Assembly (NCBI RefSeq): GCF_016623615.1
Contig: NZ_JAEHFX010000001.1
Coordinates: 682,001 to 746,000 of the forward strand
DNA from: Adhaeribacter terrigena
Lineage (GTDB): Bacteria; Bacteroidota; Bacteroidia; Cytophagales; Hymenobacteraceae
Length of the DNA: 64,000 nucleotides
Direction of reading: 5' to 3'
Made by a program: the position numbers and the translations under genes
Shown here: positions 53,719-61,175 of the stretch, piece by piece
Layout: the number at the start of each line of letters is the position of its first letter
Numbering within the stretch: the first letter of the stretch is position 1
The notes under the pieces: model-generated
Told to the model about the DNA's origin: nothing
Seen by the model: only the letters and a program-made list of their open reading frames with translations
Database searches by the model: none

Positions 53719-55581
53719 TTACTGATACGGCGATATGGTTGGCTGCGAGTAATAAAAATCCTGGAAATCGTAAAAGCGGCGGGAGTTTTCGTAGAATTTA
53801 ATGTTGTTAAAACTGTCGCCTTCGGGAATACGTGGGTAATAGGCCAGCAACAGTTGAATGGTATTAAAGCCCATGTATTCGTTCCGGAATCGGATGCCTA
53901 CGCCAAAAGCCTGGTAGGGCTTGTCTTTGAAAGGCGAAACATCGTCGGTGCGGGATAGCCAGGCAAAATCGGCAAAAACTACGCCCGCCAGCCGGAAACC
54001 GACAAAGGAAATGGGGGTGAAAAGGTTGCTTTCCAGGTTCAGGGTAAACCGGTTCTGGCCTACCAGCGTGCCCGAACTGAAACCGCGCAGGCCTTCATAA
54101 TTATTCACGCGCAGCACTTCTCCGGGGTCGCGGTTCAAGCCGTAGGTCATGCGGTTCCAGACAAAGTTACGCAGCAGCCAGCCATTCAGATTATAGAGTT
54201 TGGTAAAATACAGGATGTTGGTATTTATTACGCCCTGCGCCCTTTTACCTTCCTGGTAAAAAGTGCCGAATTCGCCGCTGGCGTATAAGTAGCCGAAGTT
54301 CAGGTTGTATTTCCCGAAATCGTTCCGGATGCCGATGTATTGCCGGATGCGGCTGGTGGCATATTCGTAGCCCATTGTAAGGGTCATTAAATTGCCGGCA
54401 GGAATATCTTCGGTGCGGCCAAAGCCGAACAGGTATTTGTCTTTATAGTATTTACGGTAGCTGTAACCAATACTGGCCAGATAAAGCGTGGTGTTCAGGT
54501 AACCGCCTTCGGTAGGTGTTTTCGTAAAATTAATATTGCTGATGCGCGTGCCTACAATTAAGCGGCCCGGATTATCGTAACCTAAATTATAGGTCTTCAA
54601 TTTAAAAGATCGGGCCAGCCACAGGTCTTTGGCGTTAAAGCGCAGATCCTGGGTGCTGTCGCGGGTAAAGGTGCGATTCTTGAACCAGTTTACCGTGAGG
54701 CCGCCGGCATATTTGGTAGTAGGCGTATAAAAGTAGCGGTTAAAAGTAAAGCCCCGCTGATCGTTGCGGTAATCATTTAAATAATTGAACTGGGCGGAAA
54801 TATAAGAGCGGTAAATATTTTCGATCAGGTAACTGCCCTGGTATTGCCATGACTGCGGCAGATCATCTATTCCGAGCCATATTTTATTGCGAATCTGGTG
54901 GCCGAGACCAAGAAAGTTAACGTCGCGGAGGCCGATTACGGACATGGTTTTAGATGCATTGTAGCCAAACGAACCGCCAATACTGAAAACATCGCGGGTA
55001 GTAACTATAATATCTACGCTGTCGGCAGTGGTGGTTTTTTCATTTACGCGAATGCGGGCATCCAGAATGTGGTCGGTCTGGCGCAGCAAACGTTCCGATT
55101 CTAAAATAGCCTGTGGTTCGAGTTGTTTGCCTTTCCGGAATAATAATTTGTTGCGCACGCGGCCGCGGTGAGTTTTTATGTGCAGGTAGTTGCCGCTTTT
55201 TTCCAGAAAGTTATCCGGTACGGAAGCCGTATCGGTAAGCGAATAACCAAAGGGATCGAGGGTTTGAATATCGATTCGGCGGACGATCTTGTAATCGTGC
55301 TGCGAAAACTGGTAATTGATCAGCTCCGGGTCAATGCCGCTTTCGGTGGGTTTTTTCCGGTTGAAATTAAAAAGCTTGCTCACAGCGCGGGCCGGTAAAC
55401 TTTTGCGCTTCGAATATTCCTGCAGGCCTTTCAGAATGCGGTCAGAAGAAGTGCCTTTCCGGGTCGTATCGGCCGGAACCGAATCGGTTTTAGTTGGCGT
55501 TTGCGCATGCGTTTGCATTGGTTGCAGCAAAACCACAACCGGTAGGAAGAGAAAAAGAACCCAGCGAAAAATAAAAGGCAT
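53719..55581 (-). CDS. BamA/TamA-family outer-membrane beta-barrel protein
   Basis: 620 aa from 55581 (MPFIFRWVLFLFLP), with a signal peptide ending THAQ; a 15-codon upstream extension is open. Residues about 80-200 contain a POTRA-like domain (IVRRIDIQTLDPFG, LEPQAILESERLLRQTDHILDARI, DSVDIIVTTRDVFSIGGSFGY). The rest is aromatic-rich alternating beta strands of a 16-stranded barrel type, with GYEYATSRIRQYIG and NNYEGLRGFSSGTLVGQNRFTLNLE near the end. Too short and with too few POTRA domains for the housekeeping BamA. A surface-antigen paralogue of unknown client. Confidence 0.85.
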   Translation of the reverse strand: MPFIFRWVLFLFLPVVVLLQPMQTHAQTPTKTDSVPADTTRKGTSSDRILKGLQEYSKRKSLPARAVSKLFNFNRKKPTESGIDPELINYQFSQHDYKIVRRIDIQTLDPFGYSLTDTASVPDNFLEKSGNYLHIKTHRGRVRNKLLFRKGKQLEPQAILESERLLRQTDHILDARIRVNEKTTTADSVDIIVTTRDVFSIGGSFGYNASKTMSVIGLRDVNFLGLGHQIRNKIWLGIDDLPQSWQYQGSYLIENIYRSYISAQFNYLNDYRNDQRGFTFNRYFYTPTTKYAGGLTVNWFKNRTFTRDSTQDLRFNAKDLWLARSFKLKTYNLGYDNPGRLIVGTRISNINFTKTPTEGGYLNTTLYLASIGYSYRKYYKDKYLFGFGRTEDIPAGNLMTLTMGYEYATSRIRQYIGIRNDFGKYNLNFGYLYASGEFGTFYQEGKRAQGVINTNILYFTKLYNLNGWLLRNFVWNRMTYGLNRDPGEVLRVNNYEGLRGFSSGTLVGQNRFTLNLESNLFTPISFVGFRLAGVVFADFAWLSRTDDVSPFKDKPYQAFGVGIRFRNEYMGFNTIQLLLAYYPRIPEGDSFNNIKFYENSRRFYDFQDFYYSQPTISPYQ

Positions 55582-55688
55582 TTTAGAAAATTGAACCAAC
55601 CGGTAAATTACAAACGTATGCCGCAAATCAAAAATGCCATTTTTATATAGTTAAATTATTGGGTGCATTAACGCAAATCCTGCTTCGG

Positions 55689-55717
55689 AGTTTTTCAGGC
55701 CTTTTACCTACCGTTTT
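55689..55717 (+). repeat. Bipartite TAGCG element, core CCTACCG
   Basis: AGTTTTTCAGG block, in the divergent gap between the barrel gene and the radical SAM gene. Confidence 0.72.
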
Positions 55718-55760
55718 CTTTAGCATCTGTAGTTTGCTTTGCAGGAATATTTTAAATAGA

Positions 55761-55799
55761 TACTAAATAAATTAGTTTAAAATGCTTGTTTATTTAGTA
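55761..55799. promoter_or_regulatory. Palindromic operator-like site upstream of the radical SAM gene
   Basis: Perfect 11-bp inverted repeat TACTAAATAAA / TTTATTTAGTA with a 17-nt spacer, ending 21 bp before the start codon. Position and symmetry suggest a repressor site; regulator unknown. Confidence 0.55.
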
Positions 55800-55801
55800 A
55801 A

Positions 55802-55831
55802 ACGTTCGTAAAATTACGTCATGAACGAACG
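55802..55831 (+). promoter_or_regulatory. Inverted repeat spanning the radical SAM start codon
   Basis: ACGTTCGT / ACGAACGT, 8 bp, enclosing the ATG at 55821. Could be an operator half-site pair or an RNA stem masking the start. Confidence 0.45.
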
Positions 55832-57086
55832 TATTCAGGAAAAGCTAAAAATATTAGCCGATGCGGCCAAGTACGATGTTTCCTGCTCCAGCAGCGGAGG
55901 CAAACGGAAAAACAGCAACAAAGGCCTAGGCAATGCTGAAGGCATGGGCATTTGCCACAGCTATACCGAAGACGGCCGTTGCGTTTCGTTGCTGAAAATC
56001 CTGCTTACCAATTTCTGTATTTACGATTGTGCTTACTGCGTAACCCGCAAAAGCAACGATATAAAACGCGCTGCCTTTACCATAGAAGAAGTGGTAGACC
56101 TGACCATAAACTTCTACCGCCGCAACTACATCGAAGGCTTGTTCCTGAGTTCGGGCATTTTCAAGAACGCCGATTATACCATGGAACGTTTGGTACGAAT
56201 CGCCAAAAAACTGCGCACCGAGCATAAATTCAACGGTTACATTCATCTCAAAACCATTCCCGGGGCGTCGGAAGAATTAATTAAAGAAGCCGGTTTGTAT
56301 GCCGACCGCCTGAGCGTGAACATTGAGCTGCCTTCGGAAGTAAGTTTGAAAAATCTGGCTCCGGAAAAGAACTATGCCGAAATTTTAACGCCCATGGGCA
56401 ATATTTCGGATCAGTTGCAGCTAAGCAAAGACGAACGGAAATTATTTAAAGCTGCACCCGCGTTCGCGCCGGCCGGCCAAAGCACGCAACTGATCATTGG
56501 TGCTTCAAAAGAAAACGACCAGCAGATCTTAACGCTTTCGAGCAACCTTTATAATAGCTATAATCTAAAACGGGTTTATTATTCCGGCTACGTGCCGGTG
56601 AGCGAAGACAGCCGCTTGCCTTCGCTCGTAAACCCGCCCATTATCCGCGAAAATCGCGTTTACCAGGCCGATTGGCTCATGCGTTTCTACGGTTTCCAGG
56701 TAAACGAAATTGTAGACGACCAGAATCCGGACCTTGACCTGGAGATCGATCCGAAACTGGCCTGGGGGCTGCGCAACCTGAGCGTTTTTCCGGTAGAAAT
56801 AAACACCGCCGATTACGAACTGATCCTGCGCGTACCGGGCATCGGGGTAAAATCGGCAAAGAAAATTGTGGCTGCGCGCCGGTTTGCACCGCTAAGCCTG
56901 GAACATCTGCACAAATTCGGCGTGGTTTTAAAACGGGCGCGTTACTTCATAACCTGCAAAGGCCAAAGCCCCGAAAGCAAAGACTTCACTGCCGAAATCA
57001 TCCGCCGCCGCATTCTTTTTGGTGAAGGCTCCGTGCGGAATGCGCTGGTAAAGCAACAACTTTCGCTCTTTGCCATGGCCGGCTGA
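55821..57086 (+). CDS. Putative DNA modification/repair radical SAM protein
   Basis: 421 aa. The [4Fe-4S] cluster motif is Cys66-x3-Cys70-x2-Cys73 (FCIYDCAYC). Further family features are RRNYIEGLFLSSGIFKN, GYIHLKTIPGAS and NIELPSEVSLKNLAPEK. A helix-hairpin-helix DNA-binding motif sits near 335-347 (VPGIGVKSAKKIV). From memory this is the family annotated as putative DNA modification/repair radical SAM protein (TIGR03916), nearly always beside a DUF4130/TIGR03915 gene, as here at 57383. Reaction unknown. Two inverted repeats overlap its promoter and start; the stop codon overlaps a TAGCG element. Confidence 0.9.
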   Translation: MNERIQEKLKILADAAKYDVSCSSSGGKRKNSNKGLGNAEGMGICHSYTEDGRCVSLLKILLTNFCIYDCAYCVTRKSNDIKRAAFTIEEVVDLTINFYRRNYIEGLFLSSGIFKNADYTMERLVRIAKKLRTEHKFNGYIHLKTIPGASEELIKEAGLYADRLSVNIELPSEVSLKNLAPEKNYAEILTPMGNISDQLQLSKDERKLFKAAPAFAPAGQSTQLIIGASKENDQQILTLSSNLYNSYNLKRVYYSGYVPVSEDSRLPSLVNPPIIRENRVYQADWLMRFYGFQVNEIVDDQNPDLDLEIDPKLAWGLRNLSVFPVEINTADYELILRVPGIGVKSAKKIVAARRFAPLSLEHLHKFGVVLKRARYFITCKGQSPESKDFTAEIIRRRILFGEGSVRNALVKQQLSLFAMAG

Positions 57087-57114
57087 AAACGGTAGGGTTT
57101 TAAGCTGAAAAACT
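57086..57114 (-). repeat. Bipartite TAGCG element, core CCTACCG on the minus strand
   Basis: Its terminal base is the A of the TGA of the radical SAM gene. AGTTTTTCAGC block at 57114. Confidence 0.75.
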
Positions 57115-57129
57115 AGAATGAAAGCCGCA

Positions 57130-57158
57130 AAAACGGTATCAAAATCAACCCAAAAAGT
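57130..57158 (-). repeat. Bipartite TAGCG element, core GATACCG on the minus strand
   Basis: ACTTTTTGGG block; second copy in the same orientation 44 bp from the first. Confidence 0.65.
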
Positions 57159-57208
57159 AAAAATAATTTTTCCTGAAAACATAGTTAAACCCTTTGAATT
57201 AAAATGCT

Positions 57209-57373
57209 ATGAAAAATTCTGCAAAAGTTAACCCGGTTTCCTGCCGCTGCAAATTAAGCAAACTGGTGCTGCACTTAAAGCAAATGAACGGCCTGATCTC
57301 GGTGCCGGCGCCCAAAGGCAACGGCCGCATTAATCTGCGTGCCGCCGAAGCCGTGTTTGTGCAATACATTTAA
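57209..57373 (+). CDS. Small hypothetical protein between the radical SAM and DUF4130 genes
   Basis: 54 aa, ATG to TAA. Short, basic, with CRCKLSKLVLHLKQMNGLI in the middle and APKGNGRINLRAAEAVF after it. Two cysteines in CRC. It ends 9 bp before the DUF4130 start and has no frame conflicts. I do not recognise a family. Its place between two functionally linked genes suggests either a real small partner or a translated leader for the downstream gene. Confidence 0.5.
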   Translation: MKNSAKVNPVSCRCKLSKLVLHLKQMNGLISVPAPKGNGRINLRAAEAVFVQYI

Positions 57374-57382
57374 AAACCGGGA

Positions 57383-58159
57383 ATGCATTATTATACCTAC
57401 GACGGTAGTTTTGAAGGCTTGCTTTCGGTTATTTTCGAAGTGTATGAACACAAAGCCTGGCCCGATAAAATTGACAAACAAGGGCAGGAGCAACCCGGTA
57501 TTTTTGCCAGCTCCCACCATGTGCTAACCGACGAAGCTAAAGCGGCCCGCGTGTGGAACGGTTTGCAGAAAAAACTTTCGGAAAGCGCCTGCACCGATCT
57601 GTATAAAACCTATTTGTGGGAGCAGCCGGGCTTTGAAATGCTGATCTTCCGGTATGTAGAGCTGGTTTTTGCAAGCAAAACGAATATTGAAGAGAATTTT
57701 GCCGAAGATTGCGTGCGCCATATCTCTCAGATCAGCAAGCAAATTTTCCGCGAAAAGCACCGCATGGAAGCCTTTATTCGCTTCCAGAAAACTGAAGATG
57801 GACTTTTTTACGCCACCATTTCGCCGGATTTTAACGTGTTGCCGCTTTTAAAAACGCATTTTCAGAAGCGTTATGCCGATCAGGCCTGGCTGATCTACGA
57901 CGTGAAACGCCGCTACGGCCTGCACTACGATCTTGAAAACGTCAGCTTTATTTGTCTGGAAGAAGCCACCGTACACGCTAAAACCGGAGCGTCACCGGCA
58001 AACATTTTGTCAGAAAAAGAGCCGCTTTACGAGATGCTTTGGCAAACTTATTTCGATCACGTCAATATCCCGGAACGGAAAAATAAGAAGCTGCACCTGC
58101 GCCACATGCCCGTTCGCTACTGGAAATACCTCACCGAAAAGCAAGCCCGTTTGCAGTAA
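57383..58159 (+). CDS. DUF4130-family protein linked to the radical SAM enzyme (uracil-DNA glycosylase-like)
   Basis: 258 aa. Opens with the family signature YTYDGSFEGLLSVIFEVYEHK and has FRYVELVF, MEAFIRFQKTEDGLFYATISPDFNVLPLL and KRRYGLHYDLENV. From memory these are DUF4130/TIGR03915 proteins, tied to the radical SAM family as a probable DNA-metabolism pair; some bacteria fuse the domain to a uracil-DNA glycosylase. Together with the gene at 55821 it likely repairs or modifies an unusual DNA lesion. Confidence 0.85.
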   Translation: MHYYTYDGSFEGLLSVIFEVYEHKAWPDKIDKQGQEQPGIFASSHHVLTDEAKAARVWNGLQKKLSESACTDLYKTYLWEQPGFEMLIFRYVELVFASKTNIEENFAEDCVRHISQISKQIFREKHRMEAFIRFQKTEDGLFYATISPDFNVLPLLKTHFQKRYADQAWLIYDVKRRYGLHYDLENVSFICLEEATVHAKTGASPANILSEKEPLYEMLWQTYFDHVNIPERKNKKLHLRHMPVRYWKYLTEKQARLQ

Positions 58160-58256
58160 AGTGAATACCCGAAGCTGGCAAAATGGTACTCTTGCACTTA
58201 TTGAGAACAGCGACGGCATTTAAGAAACCAAGAAAAATTTATAAGCAGTAACAATT

Positions 58257-58343
58257 ATGGACGAAATGAAATTAATAAAGCTTTGCATTTATCTGAGCTT
58301 AATTCTGGAAGAAAGCGGTAGCGCTACAATACAGAACGCATAA
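58257..58343 (+). CDS. Very small ORF, doubtful
   Basis: 28 codons (MDEMKLIKLCIYLSLILEES at the start), lying between the DUF4130 gene and a terminator. A hydrophobic stretch could form a short membrane helix. Nothing beyond its position supports it. Confidence 0.2.
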   Translation: MDEMKLIKLCIYLSLILEESGSATIQNA

Positions 58344-58354
58344 GTTATAAACTA

Positions 58355-58382
58355 AAAAAGGCTGAATTACTTCAGCCTTTTT
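58355..58382. terminator. Bidirectional terminator
   Basis: 12-bp stem AAAAAGGCTGAA / TTCAGCCTTTTT with a TTAC loop, between the plus-strand DNA-metabolism genes and the minus-strand glycosyltransferase gene. Confidence 0.9.
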
Positions 58383-58424
58383 AATTAAAAGATATTTCCC
58401 GTTCAGCCATTCAAGCCATTCAAT

Positions 58425-59483
58425 TTAACAGGAAAGAGTAGGTAAAAGCTGGTTTAACAGGTTGAAAAGCTCCTGATTGCCGTTCTGGTGGTAGTTTTGC
58501 AGGTTCATCCGGAAACTGTTGATGTCGTAGAGAAAGGCGCGCAGGTTATCCGGGGTAATTTCTTCGAAATGGCGGCCGTAACCCAGTTTGTCTACATAAG
58601 CCGCGTTCATAAACTGCTCGAACTGGTTTTCTAAGGGAACAGAGCAAACGGGTTTATGCAGATATATGGCTTCGCTGATTAATGAGAAACCGCCGTTGGT
58701 AAGCACGGCTTTTGCGCTGCTCAGATCGTCTATAAAACCTTGTTCGCTGAAAGATTTTAGTTGCACATTCCCATGCATTTCGGTTTTGTTGAAGCCATAT
58801 ACCCGGAAAGTTTCCAGCGGCAATTGCTGCAAGGTATTTACCAGATTTTTTTGCGAAGTGGAAGATTGATAAACCAATACGTGCGGACCATTCGTGGGCG
58901 AAGCATTCAGGATGGAATCGCGCATGATGGGCGGCACCAGCGTGGTCTGGTCTTTCTCCAGAAGCGCCGGAAAAAAAGAGGTGATGAGGTAATGCTGGCA
59001 GCGCGGAACTTTGGCTTGTACAATTCTCTTCCCGATCAGAAAGTTCTGTTTCTGATTTTCCGGAATTTTGATATCGAGTTTACCACGGCTCATAACCTGC
59101 ATGTTATCGATGCTGATAATGGGTAGTTTGTGGTGTTTTGCAAAAAAGTAGCTGAACGATTCGAAATCAGAAATAACCAGGTCCGGGGCAAAACTTTCTG
59201 CAATCTTGCGGTATTTGGCAAAGTTGGTTTTCAGGTTTTCAGGCGCCGTTTTTAACGTGCTGGTAAAGGTTTTCAGTTTCGAAACGGCCGCATTTTTATA
59301 TGCCAGGTGGAAGCCTTTTATTTCGTGCACCCGCTCCGGAAAACTCTGGTTGAGCAACGTAAATGCCCGCGAGCTTGAAACTACCTGCACATCGTGGCCA
59401 CTTTGCAAAAGATAGCGGATTATTACCTGGCTGCGGGTTGCGTGACCCAGGCCTTCGCCGGGAACGCCGTAAAGTATTTTCAT
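58425..59483 (-). CDS. GT28/MurG-like glycosyltransferase family protein
   Basis: 352 aa, GT-B fold. N-terminal MKILYGVPGEGLGHATRSQVI with the Gly-rich loop of MurG-type enzymes, DLVISDFESFSYFFAKHH, and C-terminal SEQGFIDDLSSAKAVLTNGGFSLISEAIYLHKPV, the donor-binding signature. Matches the uncharacterised Bacteroidota family with an MGT-like fold. Likely transfers a sugar to a lipid or glycan; substrate unknown. Confidence 0.83.
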   Translation of the reverse strand: MKILYGVPGEGLGHATRSQVIIRYLLQSGHDVQVVSSSRAFTLLNQSFPERVHEIKGFHLAYKNAAVSKLKTFTSTLKTAPENLKTNFAKYRKIAESFAPDLVISDFESFSYFFAKHHKLPIISIDNMQVMSRGKLDIKIPENQKQNFLIGKRIVQAKVPRCQHYLITSFFPALLEKDQTTLVPPIMRDSILNASPTNGPHVLVYQSSTSQKNLVNTLQQLPLETFRVYGFNKTEMHGNVQLKSFSEQGFIDDLSSAKAVLTNGGFSLISEAIYLHKPVCSVPLENQFEQFMNAAYVDKLGYGRHFEEITPDNLRAFLYDINSFRMNLQNYHQNGNQELFNLLNQLLPTLSC

Positions 59484-59543
59484 AGTGCCGGATTCTTGAT
59501 TCTTGAGAGGTGGAATTTACTAAAAATTGCCGGGGTATCAGTT

Positions 59544-60398
59544 TTAAAACTTGTAATCTTTATACGTTTTGGTAAACTCGGCGCCTTGTATAACCGGATT
59601 TACCTGTAGGTTATGGTATTCGTATTGTTCGAATAAACCTTTCTCGTCGTACACTTTTATGACCACCGGCAAGCCCGTTTTCTGGTCTAAGAGCATCCAG
59701 ATCTTCCTGGCATAATCGGTTGGAATCTTTATTTTCTGGCCGGCTTTTACATCGGAATAATCATCCAGGGCCGGATTTTTCTCCAGGATCATGTATTCGC
59801 TGAGCCTGAATTTAGTTGCAATATTGAGCACGTTTTCGTTCGGCCCAACGGTATGCTCTATGTACCGGAAATTCGGGTTTTCGAGCGTCAGCGGGTAGCA
59901 TTTTAAGTTGTTCCAGTTTACCGGTTCGCCCGTTTGCAGCATGCCGGCGGCTTGTTTGCCGTATTTTTTCAGTATAAAGTCAGTAATGGCCAGAATCTGG
60001 CTGAAACCCATTTCGTGAATGGTGTGGTGTTGCCCGCTGCGCATGGTGCTGCTGTTCGGGTTCAGGCTGATCGTGGTCCACGGGAAACTGCTGGGCCGGA
60101 TAAAAGCTTCGTTATTATTCTGCCCGGAAACAAATAAAACCTCCATGCCCGGGTTGGGCGTTTGGTACCTGAGGTAAACTTTAAACGGTTTTTGCTGCAG
60201 TTTTACGTTTGCTTTTTCACTCGTAAGTTTTCCCTTTATCCGTTCCTGTTTCTGTAAGGTGAATTTCAACGTTTGTACGTCTTTGCCCGCCTCCAGCATT
60301 TGGCTTACTAACTGGCTTGCCGTGGGTGTTGCCTTCTGAAACGAAAGCAAACAGCCGAGGGCTAGTAAAAAATTCAAAAGCAAAAAGCACTTTTTCAT
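59544..60398 (-). CDS. DUF1571-family secreted protein with an inserted LysM-like domain
   Basis: 284 aa. Hydrophobic leader about 1-22. The body has a LolA-like outer-membrane lipoprotein carrier-type pattern (ERIKGKLTSEKANVKLQQKPFKVYLRYQ, MEVLFVSGQNNNEAFIRP, TGLPVVIKVYDEKGLFEQYEY) which I assign to DUF1571. Between its two halves, about 182-232, sits a LysM-like unit (VGPNENVLNIATKFRLSEYM, LKAGQ-like DVKAGQKIKIP), which usually binds peptidoglycan. Insertion in the middle of the fold is unusual. Start codon lies within the TAGCG element at 60389. Confidence 0.78.
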   Translation of the reverse strand: MKKCFLLLNFLLALGCLLSFQKATPTASQLVSQMLEAGKDVQTLKFTLQKQERIKGKLTSEKANVKLQQKPFKVYLRYQTPNPGMEVLFVSGQNNNEAFIRPSSFPWTTISLNPNSSTMRSGQHHTIHEMGFSQILAITDFILKKYGKQAAGMLQTGEPVNWNNLKCYPLTLENPNFRYIEHTVGPNENVLNIATKFRLSEYMILEKNPALDDYSDVKAGQKIKIPTDYARKIWMLLDQKTGLPVVIKVYDEKGLFEQYEYHNLQVNPVIQGAEFTKTYKDYKF

Positions 60399-60417
60399 AC
60401 GTAAACCATAGCGTTTT
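60389..60417 (+). repeat. TAGCG element overlapping a start codon, core CATAGCG
   Basis: The ACTTTTTCAT block is the reverse complement of the start ATGAAAAAGT of the DUF1571 gene. Confidence 0.75.
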
Positions 60418-60439
60418 TAAGCAGCAAAATATATTGGGA

Positions 60440-61117
60440 TTATTTGCCCTTATCCATCGGATTTTTCAGGCCTTTATCCAGTTTTGCGATCGTTTCCAGC
60501 ACCCTTTTTTCGCGGGTTTCTTCGCGTTTGGCGCTGGTTACCCAATGCACATATTCTTTCCGGTTCGTAAAAGAAAGCTTTTCGAAAAACACGAACGCCT
60601 CTTTGTTTTCCGCCAAAGCCTGTGCCAGATCTTCCGGCAGATTTACCACGCGGTTTACCGTATCAATATAAGGGTTTTCCGGTTTAATAACCGTTTCAAC
60701 AGACATATCGCGCAAGGCCCGCCGCACTTTGGTGGGTTTGTCGCCCGCCTTTCTAAAGCTGAAAGCCGACCATTTGTCATCGAGCGAGATCAGGTTCAGA
60801 AACTGCCATTCTTCCGCCGAAACGCTTTCCCAGCCTTTGTCGCGGGTCAGGTCGGTTTGCATCTTCGATGAACCCTTCGGATAAGCCACCCAAACCACGC
60901 CCTCCGGCGTGACCACATTTTTAACCACCGGTACCAGTTTATCTAAAGTAGCTTTATCGGGCGCAAAAAATAAGATCAGGTCCGCGGTGCTTTCCGGGAG
61001 GATGGAAACGGTATGGTTTTGGGCAAAAAAAGTCTGCCATTCCGGGCTGCCATTCAGCAACAAAATTTGCTGTCCGGGCTGCAAACGCATTTTCTTCAGG
61101 AGGGAATTATCTGGCAT
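60440..61117 (-). CDS. YdeI/OmpD-associated-like protein
   Basis: 225 aa from 61117 (MPDNSLLKKMRL); the frame is open to 61273 but would overlap the next gene and lacks similarity. N-terminal ~135 residues resemble the DUF3052/methyltransferase-like fold (LLLNGSPEWQTFF, DLILFFAPDKATLDKLVPV, VVWVAYPKGSSK). The C-terminal part has the YdeI helix pattern (LPEDLAQALAENKEAFVFFEKL, TNRKEYVHWVTSAKREETREKRV). Function unknown. The coding stretch for TFFAQNHTVS is a near-perfect TAGCG element. Confidence 0.8.
   Translation of the reverse strand: MPDNSLLKKMRLQPGQQILLLNGSPEWQTFFAQNHTVSILPESTADLILFFAPDKATLDKLVPVVKNVVTPEGVVWVAYPKGSSKMQTDLTRDKGWESVSAEEWQFLNLISLDDKWSAFSFRKAGDKPTKVRRALRDMSVETVIKPENPYIDTVNRVVNLPEDLAQALAENKEAFVFFEKLSFTNRKEYVHWVTSAKREETREKRVLETIAKLDKGLKNPMDKGK
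61005..61033 (-). repeat. TAGCG element inside a coding sequence, core CATACCG
   Basis: ACTTTTTTTG, exact spacing, CATACCGTTTCC. Read in the coding direction it encodes TFFAQNHTVS. Confidence 0.55.
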
Positions 61118-61175
61118 AGCCGCGTAAGTTGGAAGTAGTTGAAAGGCTGAAATTCGGTTTCGGAAAGAAAGATAG

